Source: Schistocephalus solidus
Lineage: Eukaryota > Platyhelminthes > Cestoda > Diphyllobothriidea > Diphyllobothriidae
DNA: 64,000 nucleotides
Reading direction: 5' to 3'
Assembly: GCA_017591395.1 (NCBI GenBank)
Contig: WEDG01005469.1
Coordinates: 1-64,000 of the forward strand
In this document: positions 13,909 to 24,944 of the stretch, piece after piece
Numbering within the stretch: the stretch's first letter is position 1
How the letters are laid out: every line of letters starts with the position of its first letter
Made by a program: the position numbers and the translations under genes
The notes under the pieces: generated by a model
The model's input: only the letters and a program-made list of their open reading frames with translations
What the model was told of the DNA's origin: nothing
Database searches by the model: none

Positions 13909-14584
13909 AATTGCTCTGGTCTACAATTTGTCGTAATGTTACTGTTAGAGAACTAAGATTATTGTACAACGGCATATTTGGATGAAAACCTTGGAAGGGA
14001 AGGCTATATTGTGGCCTTTGAAAGAAAGGGGGTGGCACAGAAATAAGATTTTGAAGGAAGTTAGCATAAATTGGCGGAAAACGTGCATTTGAAAAAGGAA
14101 TAAATGATTTCGAAAAACTGGTAACATAATTAGAAGCGTTCAGTATTTGGGGTTTTCGGAAACCTTTTGGGTTGGGAAAGATGCTAAGGTTAGCGTTCGC
14201 TGCTGTTGTAGATGCTGAGGGGTTAGCAGGTTTCACATCGGTAACGAAATAACTGATTTTAATGCCTGGATTGGCCAATGATTCAGCTTTACTAGGAGTT
14301 TTCTTAGGTTTAGTAGATTTGGCAGCTATAGCAGGCATGGTTTGCTTGGGATGAGAAAGAAGAGGCGTTGACACAATATCACTCAAACCAGGAACAAGGT
14401 TAACGGGTGAAAATTCAGCTGGAATCGAAATTCCTGTGGATCCGGAGGGCCGTGGGCTTGCATAAGCTACAGGACAAACCTCTGAGATAACTTTTGATAT
14501 TGAAGGTGTAGACCAAGGCTTCTTGTTTGCTAATGAGGGTGGAACCAGATGTTCCATTGGGGTTTTATCCCTACAGATAAACAA
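13832..14584 (-). pseudogene. LINE ORF1-like protein, Pro/Ser-rich
   Basis: A 250-codon open frame at the 5' end of the minus-strand LINE. It is rich in Pro, Ser, Asn and Phe, and I see no CCHC knuckle or esterase motif. Its end overlaps the start of the endonuclease frame (13908), as expected for ORF1/ORF2 of a two-ORF LINE. Identity as ORF1 rests on position. I cannot assign a fold, and the true start may be upstream and broken. Confidence 0.5.
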
Positions 14585-14904
14585 CTTATTTTTTCAAATA
14601 TTGAGCTGAGTGCTCATGTTTAGAGAAAATAAGGTCAACTTCAATTGCTGAAAAACGTTTGACCAGAATGGGCGGGTTTTTCCTACGGGAAGACAAACTT
14701 TTAGCTTCAGCGACTTTAAAGTTGAAGCTGCTTATTCGGAGATCCCCGGCTGCACTATAATGGAACGTCGACCAAACTTGCTGATCTGCATTTAAAGTTT
14801 GATCCTAACTTGAGGAATTACGTACACTTAAACCTCATATTAGTTCGTGAAGTATGTGTTTCTCCTGAAGATATCACTGAGACGGCAGCTTCTATGAACA
14901 AATA

Positions 14905-17900
14905 ACAGAAGTTTTTTTTCAAATGGATGCAAAGGTCAAAGGTTTAAGTCTTTGTATGAGTAAACATGAAGGCTGGCCTCGCAAAAGAGAAATTTGTTTT
15001 TGAGATTGATCTTTCGATCTGTTACAGAAGTCTACCGTCAAAGATAGAAGCGGTTACAGAAAAAGCAACCGTTATAGAGGTAGGAGTGTATCAAAAATCG
15101 TACCACCAGCAGTTGTTGACTACTCTTGGATCTTTATGCCACCACCAGATCGATACTAAGATTTATTAACTTCCTCTCTGAGGATCAGGGTTTAACCCAT
15201 TCTTGGATCGTCTTGTTTCCGGTGCCGCACAGTATCTTGACGCCTGCGAAGTTGAACTTATAGCCCATTTCGCAGACGTGGGCCACAACTTGCAATAATT
15301 GTTTCACCTCGATGCACAACGAGCTTATATTCATGTAGGCGACATCCGAAAAAACGTTCAGTCTCACTTGTAAAACTATAAAGACAGGGTATGTATGTGA
15401 TAGAATTTCGTCGATATTTGAGTGTAAACACCACGCTTCGTACTTTAGCTTTTGGCACGTGTAGAATTCCAACATTAATAATCAACATCTTTCACGATAT
15501 ATGGCGTTAAGCAGGCATGCTTATGTTACCTAGGCATAACTAATTTCCGATAAATTACAGATTTCATTAATGGTGATCGTCGGTGAGTGGTCATGTTCTG
15601 TGAAGGAGCGGTTGAATGCCTCTCACGTAGTTCAGTTAAAAACCATAGATATACATTGTGTAATGCTTATTACCGTTATGTGACTTCACTTGCACATTAT
15701 CATTTTTTCACGTATGGTTTGTTTGTATGTATAACATCTGTTATTTATCTTGTGCTTGAGTTGTAAATGGTTACTTTGGTTTTTTAGTGAGCCAGTAAAT
15801 AAATAAATATAACGATGTTTTTTGCCTCTCTTCCGTTATATTCGGTATAACTGTAGAGTTACTGAATAAAAAACTACTTTTTTATGGGAAATTTTGTTAG
15901 TCGTAAACTAGGGCACTTTCAGAACTTTGCCGTGGTGTCCACGCGCTAGCGTGAACTCATTGTGTACGCAAACTGCTCACTTACATAAGGCCCTGTGGGA
16001 AATTAATCCCTGTTGTGCTTATGCCGAAGTCTCAGTATTCGGCCATTATGTGGAAGGCTAACACTTATGTCAACTTCATGATGTCTGTCCGATATTTCGG
16101 GGTGGTCTTCGCAACCGTTTCTTGAGCTTACTATAGTTATCTTACAAGATTTATCTCAGAATTTAGGAGAATTCTAAGGCTTCCGGGTGTTCACTATCAT
16201 CAGCAGGAGGTCTAATGTTGTTTAAGTTGTAACTCATACATTCGTTTCTACATAACTAAGCAAATTTACGTGTCAAATAGTTTTAATGGTTATTTGCTTT
16301 AATCTAAATTATTCTCCTATAGGGTGGGAAGGCCATCAAACGGGTGGCCGTAAATCGAAGCGGATAAGGCTTGAAATACCTTAGGGGTAAGATATTCTTA
16401 CGAACAACTAACCCGATGCCATTCTGGGCATCAAGGTCACTCAAACTTCTACATCACTGAGAATTAGGCGTTTAACAATTGCAACGTCTAGTTGAGTACT
16501 ATGTGCTGATTACTACACTAACCTATAAAATCTTCATCCATCCTGTCTCTGTTCCTATCCTACAATCAGACTACATTTTCTAATTATGCTCCTACGACCG
16601 CACACCGTAGAGTCTTGCCAGGCGTTACCATTGTTCGCTTACTTGACGATCTCTTGCAGGTGCATTAAAAATGATCGATGCGATACAACTGCATGTTTGG
16701 AAAGCGATATAAGATAATTATATCCCATCGTCTTGAAGGAACCTTATAACCCCGACAGCTTCCATGCACCAGGTTGAACATCGTGTGGCTTTTCAGTTCC
16801 ACTGTAAATTACTACATGGAAGACACCATTGAGAAAGGACTTTACGATATAGCTTAAAGTCTGCCACATTTCCTCCTTCGACCGAAGATAGGTAAAACGT
16901 CGATGGCTAGGTTATCGACTATTGAATCGTTCCCTGAAGTAAGTCCCTTTCTACCTACCAGTCCCCACAGTTGCTGTTGTGGTCTAACGTTAGCTTATAC
17001 CTCCTATCCATGGGACTACGTGTAGGCATACGATATCCTCAGAAGCGTCTGAGGATCTGCAGGCATGTTCGCCATAACTGGCCTCAGCAATCCCAGGGGA
17101 CTGTGCAGGTGAAAATGCGTGATATTAGACTGTAATGCCCAATTATGCAATTGAATTTGTATAAAGACTTGCATCAATGATTCTTCGTTGATGATGACGC
17201 TGTCTGTGCACGTATGAATATCCCGTTACAGATGTTATTTGCAAGTGATATCGTCAGCTTTATTCATTTCATTTCTCTGAAATTGAAGTCCAAAAAGCAG
17301 TCACTTGGCGATTCCCTGCTAGATTCGTTCAGTAATGCATAGTATAGGATTCGAGGTCATTTGCTACTGCGAACGTGTTCGGCCTGCTGCTTATTGTCTA
17401 CGTTTTCTTAGAAATTACTGACGCTGTGAAATGCAAAACACTTGCATCCAGTTTGGACAATGTTTTTTTTCAAATTTAAGCCCCCTTCTTTGGCTGCACG
17501 TTAGATACTGTTCTCCTGCTTAGTCGGTATACCACACTCGTGAGCTGGAGATCATGATCAATTTTCATTATGCATGTGCTCAAATTTTCGCAAATGCTCC
17601 GACAATTTTGCTTGTGAATTGTTGGCGTTCAGTCTTAGGTCTCATTATCAGGTTACACTCGATAGCGGATGTCCTCCTCGCATGATATGGATTTACATAC
17701 CGTCATTTATTTGTAGTAGTTTGTGCACATTAATAGGAAGTTACCTGATTTATTTTCTCTGTTACTACATGTGAGTCTGTGTGCTGCATCAAGGGCTTGT
17801 ACATGTTTTCTTCAGTTTCGGTTGTCTTGCCTGAATATCTTTATTTCCTTTCGGGTTCAAAATTTGGCTGCAAAACTAATTGCCGTATCAAAAAGCTGGC

Positions 17901-18038
17901 CACTCGAAACCCTTGCGCAATCTGAAGGTTATTTATAAGTACCCCTTGATTTTGAAAGCATTAGGGCACCTCGATGCCCAGTCTCAGTTATCTTTTTCTC
18001 TTGAATAAGTGTTTCCTGACTTTTTATTCCCATAGATC
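14905..18038. other. No gene recognised; upstream region of the TRNT1-like gene
   Basis: AT-rich. Two opposed frames near 14966-15169 (plus) and 15185-15475 (minus, 96 codons) have no recognisable motif. No core promoter can be identified for the gene that follows. Confidence 0.45.
18017..18034 (+). promoter_or_regulatory. Possible 3' splice (or trans-splice) acceptor before the TRNT1-like start codon
   Basis: A pyrimidine-rich stretch ending in CCATAG lies 55 nt upstream of the first in-frame ATG (18089). It would make a good acceptor for a 5' UTR exon or for a spliced leader. No transcript evidence is available from the sequence. Confidence 0.35.
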
Positions 18039-18088
18039 ACGTTAGCAGCTGTTTGGCTGTGAAGCCTTCTGCAGTCCGTGTGACTGTT

Positions 18089-18146
18089 ATGTTGCGAAAG
18101 TTGACTTTATTCAGCCGTCAAGGCGTTAGACTCATCCTTTTTTCGG
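18089..18146 (+). CDS. TRNT1: TRNT1-like exon 1 (presequence)
   Basis: Encodes 19 residues beginning [15 protein letters not shown], plus one base of the next codon. It is followed by a GTATAC donor at 18147. The exon is inferred because the downstream frame opens with no ATG and joins in phase across a 37-nt GT-AG gap. Confidence 0.65.
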
Positions 18147-21100
18147 GTATACTCATTTCATTTCTCTTAAATTGCAATACCAGGAAATACATGGGTGACT
18201 TCTTCATCCCCAAAGGCAATAAGAAAAATGCTCAAAGTGGAAGCAGATGGTTCGCTAGATCTGTCCCATGTTTCTGCCTTTCGTGAACCTGAGTTTATTT
18301 TGCTGAATAAACTGTTTGAAAAACACGGGTACCAAGTACGTGTTGCTGGAGGCGCCGTCAGGGATGTTCTTATGTCAGTCGATCCCAAAGATGTAGACCT
18401 TGCCACAACGGCCACTCCTGAACAGATGATCGAGATGTTTACCAAAGAAAACATTCGAATGCTCAATCGTAATGGCGAGGCTCATGGTACAGTCACCGTC
18501 CGAATTAATGACAAGGTATGTCAGTTGCATCTCATCTCTTCTGTTAATTTTACCACATTGATTTAGCGTAATTTACTTTTGCACCCTTGGCCCCTGTTGT
18601 ATTTATCTAGGCTGTTTTAAGTACCCTTAAAGTCAGACTATTGGCCTTATTTATAATCTCGAAACGAGACCGTAATTGCTTCTATCAGCGAATTTTGAAC
18701 ATAGATGTGCCAGTCAAACCTAACAGGTTGCCTGGTGGCTAAGTGAATTCTGCATATCATGGGCGTCCACCCCTTTGACATGCCACTTGAGCACCATAAC
18801 CGCTGTCCTGACTCCTACGCGCCAATGTAAGAAGCAGGTAGCAAATATGCATACTTTCGAACGCAATTTTACACTTTACTTGCAAGTCTTGACCTCGTCG
18901 GCCATCACCACCACCTTATACAACAATTCAGGGCTTGATGTGGTATAACTCCTTAATTCTGATGTTTTTCACATTCTCTCGTTAAACGGTACCCAGTCTG
19001 ATTGTTGTGGTGACTAATATACGCCCATTACCTTGGTGGCTACAAACCCGATAGTCGTATCGTTGGCGTTGTCAGCGACCAAACTCCCAGCAATTCTGAT
19101 CTCATTGGGGTCCCAGTCCTGAACGCTGGAGAGTGTCTCTTGTAGCTCTTAATATTAAATGATAATTTTTTAGTGGCCGCTGTGGCATCAGCGCCAGTGC
19201 ATGTAGGGGTTCGAAAATTATTTTTTGAAGTTTATTATCTGATCTCCAGACCGAATCATCCGGAGAGGCAACTTGTCACTGTACCATTGACATGATTTGT
19301 TTCCATTCTGCAGTGTAAGCCCGCTTTTGGCACGCCGACTTTTGAAGTGGTGTTACTTACAAGTTATTTGCCGTGAAACTGTCCTGCCACCAGCATGGTT
19401 GGGCCACTGTTAATTACGTTGAGGTTCGGGTCACACACAAAGAGAAGGCATACTGCCTGGGAAGTAAGAACGTTTAGCGATACATTTTTTCCTTATGTGC
19501 TCATTCTAAACCTAGATTCCGGTGATTCCGTGGTTATGTCACGAAGGACAGTTCGCTTTTCATCGAAAGAGTGTCTGAGCAGGGCGATTTCGCCAACAAT
19601 TAATGTGAGATGTTGATATGCGTCGCCTATTCTGAACGACTTAATCGTGTACCCAGCCCATATCTCGCAAGATTAAAAAAAATCTGGTGTAATAATGCAC
19701 CTATCCAAACTCTTGTTTTAAGGGGGCATCCTGCCTTTTCTCGCTTAATTATTGGTCCTTTCCTTATTTTAGCCAACCTGTGTTTTGATTACGCTCACGA
19801 GCTTCGGCACATTATAACTGGGGTTTTTCGAGAGACGCTTCTGGGGCCGCGGAAACCATTTAAGCAGGCTGAAAAACCATAGTTTATTGCATATTCTAAA
19901 AGCTATCTTTGTTAAGTTGTTCTTGGGGCTTTTGAGCGTGATGGAACAGTTTTGCGGTACCATGGGGCTCAGAAAGAGTACAGGAGGCAACGGGCAGAAA
20001 GCATTCGTTCGCTGTGGTTGATCTGGGGTTGCTGCATTGCTGTGTCTTCCCTGATTACCAAAACCAGCATAAAAGCGTTATTTCATTCTGTCTTTGTTCA
20101 GAAATTTGCCTTTCTAGAAACCTCTGAATTTCAGCAACATATGACAGCACTTAGTTGTGTTGTGGCTTTTCAAGTTTCTGTGGAACGTAGGTACAGTAAG
20201 GTTCGGAGCTGTCTGTCATCTGACCAGGGCCTGTTTTTGTTTTTATATTTGCGGGTAATCGTTTTACCCGCACTTGTATAATCACATAGGAAATCATTAG
20301 TTATCCCTTTGGGTGTTAAACTACATGTCGACATCGAACGATCTCTTGTCGTCAGAAAACCCTAGTAGTTCATGAAAATTTGCTGAATAAGTGAATCGTT
20401 GTTGAGTCTTCCTTCTCGAATCGCGTTCTTATCACCGGCTGGAATTTTTAAGTCGTTTGGTGTAGACAGGTAAATGACTGTAGGAGATTTCTTGATTATC
20501 ATCGGCCGCGTTAGTCTTTGAAACGTTGATAGCAGCTATAATTACGTCCTTGAGATTGGCGGGTTTGTGTCAGTAATAGCGTGTTTAGCTTCTTATGCAA
20601 GGAGAATGCGACTAATCGCGTTCCAGCATCTTGCTCGTGGACGCAGTATTTATGTAATGTGGTCTTCGATCTTGCTTTTTTTGATTGATTGTGTTTAAAT
20701 TAACTACAGACGACAATTTCTGAACTGTAACTTCGGCTGATGTGCATGATTGGCAGCTGCATACCGGTTTATTGAAGTGTGGGGTATTGTAACTTTGCAT
20801 TTCGGGTAGAGTTCTTAGTCGACGAGGGCATTGGAGTGTCAGACACTGTTTTATTCATTTGGGAGTATTCCCCATCTTACCGAATTTTTAGCGAAGCCAT
20901 GCTTTGTCTAACCATTGCTTCCATCGACGGGTTTTGTGCGTGTGCTTCTGGCTGTCCGTGGTATTTTTTTAGTAGAGGTTCCTTGCGCTTCGGGTCTGCG
21001 GGCAGTTCTGTGCAGCCGTGTGACTGTGCGTCCTCATGTCGTAAAGGCTGTTTATGCGTGTACAGTCGTATGTTGTTCCACAACAATTGCTTTACAGTTG

Positions 21101-24100
21101 CTACCTTATTCCTTACATAATCCTTTTTAAGTTCGCTGTTGTCGTTTAATTCCGGCTGCTTCGGCTGGGTTTAACAGTCTATTTTCTCACTAACCTGTTT
21201 GTCAGTCATTAATTTGGCAGAAAAATCTGCGTTTTGCGATAAATAAAACCTTACAGAGTTCATGGGGGTCCCAGTTATATGTTTTCTCTCTTTGACTGTC
21301 GTCCAGGTAAGGCAAGTAGATGGTTTTTTACGATTTCGTATTAGCTGTTCGTAGTCCCAAAAAATTATATGCCTTGCGGTAGCTGTATGAATTATATCTT
21401 TCCGCAGCCTGTAATGATTACAGTTTTATAGGCCCTCGATAATATAGACTATTCCAAGCGTTTGATACATTCTATGTGTGCCCCTTTTTAATACACTAGT
21501 CAAACTTCGAGATAACGACTCTTCGAATTGATGTGAACCCTGATGGTCGTCATAGTGAAGTTGCTTTTACAACGGACTGGAAACTCGACGCAAATCGAAG
21601 AGATTTGACGGTTAACTCTATGTTTCTGTCCATCGACTACGGTAAACTTGTGGGCTATTCAGTGGATGAACTCACTGATGAACTGAGTGATGATATAAAA
21701 TTCCTACGAGGCACCCTCTACGATTACTTCAATGGACTTCACGACTTGTCAGTGCGGAATATACGCTTTGTTGGGGATCCTGCTGAACGAATTAAGGAGG
21801 ATTATCTCAGAATCTTGCGCTACTTTCGTTTCTATGGCCGGCTCGCTGCAGATCCCGAAGGTCATGATGAAGGCACTTTAAAGGTAACCATAGCTACTTT
21901 GTTTTCGACCCTCCATCGTTTTTTTCTGCCCTATTATTTACCTTATCGGTTGACACGTTTGCACTTTAGGCCATCTCTGAGAACTGCGAGGGCTTGTGGA
22001 ATGTGGCGGGTGAACGTATCTGGATGGAGCTGAAACAAATCCTTCTCTATCCCACCGCACCCTCATTGCTTCGTCACATGTCTCTGACAGGCGTTTGCAG
22101 TGCCTGTGGCCTTCCCGCGGACCTTAATTTAGACGAAATGGACACAGTGTGGTCCCGCGGCATCTTAGAGCTTTCGCCCAACCCTGCTGCCTGTTTGGCT
22201 GCTGCTCTGAACACTCAAGAGGAGGTAATTAACTGTGAACTACTATATTTCGATGCTTGTGGTTTTGGATTTCTCATTTTTGTGAAGGGAAAGAAGTCCC
22301 TGCTTCGTGTGCTCAAGTCCCCGCAAGCAGGTTGGTCATGGTGTGTCTAAAGACGGTAATTACTAGCTGCCCATGCACATACCTTGGGTTGGCCGCCGTC
22401 TGTTGTACTGCGAACATACTACTAATAGTGTTGCATGAGCTTTGTCAATTATAGGCAAGTCGTTTATTTAACTAGCATCATAATCAGCTTGAAGATTTTT
22501 ATTTGATTGGTGGGGCTTAAGCCATCACCCGTCCTTGCGCATTCTTTTTTCTGGAATTCCTCTAATGATTCTTCCACTGAGGAACATGCAGGTGCGTGAC
22601 GTCATGCCTCACGCAACTTTCAGCTACCGTGGCGATAAAGGTAGCTAGACGCCTCAGCCAAATAATTGTCTTGAACCCACTCTGTCGGAAGTTAAGGTGG
22701 AGCGTGCAATTTGTTCCATCAACATCATCGCCAGTGAATCTGCCCTTTCTGTTTGCAGTCATAATCCTAAAAGCGATTCCGTCGATATTCGACTGATGTT
22801 GTAAGGTGATTTAAAGTTACCGCCGATTATTATCTGACCCCGTAGTTTCCTCCACCCCACCATCGTCTTTTATGGCTCCCTATTCATCAACTTCTTTTTT
22901 TCTCGCTGCCTTGTCGGCCCGATATCTATTCGTAAGCCAAGTTAAGCAGCCACTCAACTCCTTTCAATCCCCTTGGATTTTCTGAAAATTCAAGTTGCGC
23001 AGGTGTGATACCCAACGTCCGCCTCTACCGAATCTCGACCTCGGCTAGTGAACCGGATGGTTGGCGGGCTAACGATGTCCATCGTATGCCCCACAGCATG
23101 GTGGATGCAGGGACGGTGAATTAGTTTGTTGTGATAGTATAATTTTACAGTATCTATCTAACTCTGTCTTCCCTCATCCTCCTGGGCCAGGTGTCAAGAC
23201 TACATCAAGAAAAACGGAGACAAGATCGGTCCCAATGGATAACAAGTAGCTAGGTAGCTCTTCAACGCGTGTAACACACACCTGGTACTCGCACAGTGGA
23301 CCAGGAGTTCATACAACTTGGAAGGAGGTGGCTCAGGTCCCAACTCAGCTGGGGTGCCATATAGATCACATTAACAAGCAGCTATCGCAGTCTGACTCCA
23401 ATGGTTAAGGTAAGCTGGCAACAGCGGACCTAACTATGCGAGCTTTGGCTCAACAGTGGGGAACCCTTATCTGCGGCAATCTCTGATAATGGGTTCGAGT
23501 GAGAATCCCGAAACGTCAGGCCAGTAAAATTCTTGATCCAGTGATGGAATCTTCTTCTGAACTTCTTCCTGGAATTCGTTTATTCGCTTCTGTCGTGGAA
23601 CCTATCTTCTTACTCCTTGTTATTACGTTGTCTATTCAACAGTCTCGTGCATTTTGTTTTGTAGGCGGACACGTTCATCGCTCGAGTTCGCCCTTCCAAC
23701 GCGGAAGTAACAATCCTCAAATTTCTCATCGACTTCCGTGCCAAATCCCAGCCACCCGACCTGTTGGAATACTTTAAACATCACTATCTAGTCTCCTTTG
23801 AGTCGTTCCGACTGAAACCAGTTTTTGAGGAGGCTATGCGTTACCTCGGTCGAAAGGACCTCTTGGAGGCCTGGAAAGTCTGGGTGCCCCCCAAGTTCCC
23901 AGTCAACGGTCACATGTTGCAATTGAAATGGAATGTGAAGGGACGCATCTTGAGACCACTACTGCAAAGCCTGAAGGAGGCTTGGGTTGCCTCCGGATGC
24001 CAACTAACGGCTGAGGATTTGCTTTCTGACTCGATGCGTGAACAGACCATGCAGAACCTTTCTACGGGGGAACAGGCCAAAGGAATTCTCATTCCAGTAA

Positions 24101-24114
24101 CTAAACGACATTAG
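18089..24114 (+). CDS. TRNT1: CCA tRNA nucleotidyltransferase (TRNT1-like), complete 5-exon gene
   Basis: Adds or repairs the 3'-terminal CCA of tRNAs, in mitochondria and in the nucleus/cytosol. Model: 18089-18146, 18184-18515, 21500-21883, 21970-22224 and 23665-24114. All junctions are GT-AG and all phases agree, giving 492 aa. Class II nucleotidyltransferase signatures are present in order: GGAVRD (75-80), the metal-binding DVD (89-91), [10 protein letters not shown] (163-172) and [15 protein letters not shown] (230-244). A helical body follows, including PKFPVNG near the C-terminus. The last ~460 residues align by eye with human TRNT1 throughout. The first 34 residues lack acidic residues and contain five Arg/Lys before position 31, like a mitochondrial presequence; Met35 could start a cytosolic form. 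About 25 acidic residues (176-200) are inserted relative to the human protein. The start is the first ATG after an in-frame stop (18044). Confidence 0.93.
18184..18515 (+). CDS. TRNT1: TRNT1-like exon 2 (catalytic GGAVRD and DVD)
   Basis: Carries residues 20-130, with Met35 at 18228, GGAVRD and [13 protein letters not shown]. The donor is AAG|GTATGT at 18516, phase 0. Confidence 0.95.
18516..21499 (+). other. TRNT1-like intron 2 (2,984 nt)
   Basis: GTATGT donor and a T-rich tract before CACTAG as acceptor. Inside I see only short random frames and no repeat that I can classify. Confidence 0.8.
21500..21883 (+). CDS. TRNT1: TRNT1-like exon 3 (RRD motif and insertion)
   Basis: 128 codons, phase 0 at both ends. 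Begins [12 protein letters not shown], contains [10 protein letters not shown], the acidic insertion, DYFNGLHDL and [12 protein letters not shown]. The donor is AAG|GTAACC. The next intron is short (86 nt, 21884-21969). Confidence 0.95.
21970..22224 (+). CDS. TRNT1: TRNT1-like exon 4
   Basis: 85 codons, phase 0. Begins [21 protein letters not shown], which continues the RNA-binding helical region as in human TRNT1 (SGERIWVELKKIL). The donor is GAG|GTAATT. Confidence 0.93.
22225..23664 (+). other. TRNT1-like intron 4 (1,440 nt) with an interspersed repeat
   Basis: GTAATT donor and a TTTTGTTTTGTAG acceptor. The 3' half contains a copy of repeat family B (about 23065-23560). The rest shows nothing recognisable. 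Confidence 0.85.
23065..23560 (+). repeat. Unclassified interspersed repeat, family B, copy 1
   Basis: Shares ordered blocks with copies at 41.25, 46.3 and 48.0 kb: GATGTCCATCGTATGCCCCA, then a GTGTCAAGACTACATCAAGA block, then a GGTGCCATATAGATCACATT block. The end, CCCGAAACGTCAGGCCAGTA, is also found at 46.54 kb. No coding capacity, terminal inverted repeats or tRNA head are visible. The class is unknown; it may be a non-autonomous element or an old SINE. Confidence 0.7.
23665..24114 (+). CDS. TRNT1: TRNT1-like exon 5 (C-terminal)
   Basis: 149 codons and a TAG stop. Covers the C-terminal helices, with [19 protein letters not shown] corresponding to the QWSIPPFPVSGHDI region of human TRNT1. 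Ends LIPVTKRH, about 25 residues longer than the human C-terminus. Confidence 0.94.
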   Translation, partial: ADTFIARVRPSNAEVTILKFLIDFRAKSQPPDLLEYFKHHYLVSFESFRLKPVFEEAMRYLGRKDLLEAWKVWVPPKFPVNGHMLQLKWNVKGRILRPLLQSLKEAWVASGCQLTAEDLLSDSMREQTMQNLSTGEQAKGILIPVTKRH

Positions 24115-24655
24115 TGCTCCAATAACAGCCATCATCTGCTTTGTAAATATATGTGGATATTTAAGCACCTTGCTCCCTTATTTTGTTTGCCTTCTGCAGT
24201 TATGAGAACGAACTTGACCGTATTTGTGGGCTTTCTGTAGCCGACCTCTGTTTAGTTAACTTGGCGATTGTTTAATTAGATTCATCGCTTACTTTGCAAT
24301 GTGGTTTCCAAAGCCGCTGAGGACAGTGAGAGGTACTTTGACAACTCAGGGGTCTGCTTGCTCAGCTTAACTCGTTTGCATGCCATCCTGGGTTTAGTAG
24401 TCCCATGAACAAGGATCTTTTTGCAATTTTTCATGGCTTCTACCTCTTGCAATTCATCTAACGTCCCTTTCGACCGTACGAATATTGTTTAAATGAATGA
24501 CTGACGACGGATACTGACTAGACGGTACCGTTATTCTACAGGTGCACTGCCAGCCCTCTTGTCCAACAGAAACTTAATGAGTTCGTCACGCCAATTTATT
24601 CTGAAGGCCTTGCCCTGGAGTGCTTCCATCTACCACACAATACCTCGTCGATGAA
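24115..24655. other. 3' flank of the TRNT1-like gene; nothing else recognised
   Basis: Probably holds the 3' UTR. No canonical AATAAA is evident in the first ~200 nt, so the polyadenylation site cannot be placed. No other feature is visible. Confidence 0.5.
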
Positions 24656-24780
24656 TGCTCACCGATCGCTAGCGGAACTCAATTGTCGCGTTTTGCCCTG
24701 GGGCTCACTCCCGAGCCCCGCCAGTGGTCACATAGCGGCTAGTAGTAGTAAAGGCATATGAACAATACGGACGAAGACAA
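24656..24780 (-). mobile_element. SINE copy 3, tail part only
   Basis: Shares CTCACCGATCGCTAGCGGAA and the GGGGCTCACTC...GCCCCGCCAG block with the SINE at 47.53-47.65 kb. The tRNA-like head is absent. Confidence 0.65.
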
Positions 24781-24944
24781 TTACTTGCTCTTACTGAGGA
24801 CTGAGTGTCCGGCTGCAATGACCTTACCGAACCTTTACGACAGCCGCAAATGAGACTCGAAACTTCCTTGTACATGTGGAGTTTACAATCTGACGACGTG
24901 TGGCACTTGCGTAGAGGCTGTTTAGCTTCGCCAGCTGCTGCAGC

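Larger units (their letters stand above)
10950..14900 (-). mobile_element. Near full-length decayed non-LTR retrotransposon (CR1/Jockey-like)
   Basis: Read on the minus strand this region runs from an ORF1-like frame (14584-13832) into an apurinic-type endonuclease. The endonuclease starts with SLVSLNARSVVNKMTELR and DVLCITESWTHS near 13800, and has VKIIVGDFNLPDMDWQ near 13400. A reverse transcriptase follows: YWKPSIIIPVWKSG near 12360, FSQHGFLPDRSCETSHISF near 12200, SGVLQGTVLGPLL near 11930 and the catalytic YADD at 11854-11843. The C-terminal region ends with FLWNYLPIEIMS near 11120. Many stops and frameshifts interrupt it, so it is not active as it stands. The 5' limit is uncertain; coding-like sequence may begin near 14.8 kb. 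Confidence 0.8.

Noticed and set aside
15185..15475. A 96-codon minus frame with a plausible protein-like composition.
   Set aside because: No motif, no splice context and no repeat partner in the window; it cannot be supported as a gene.
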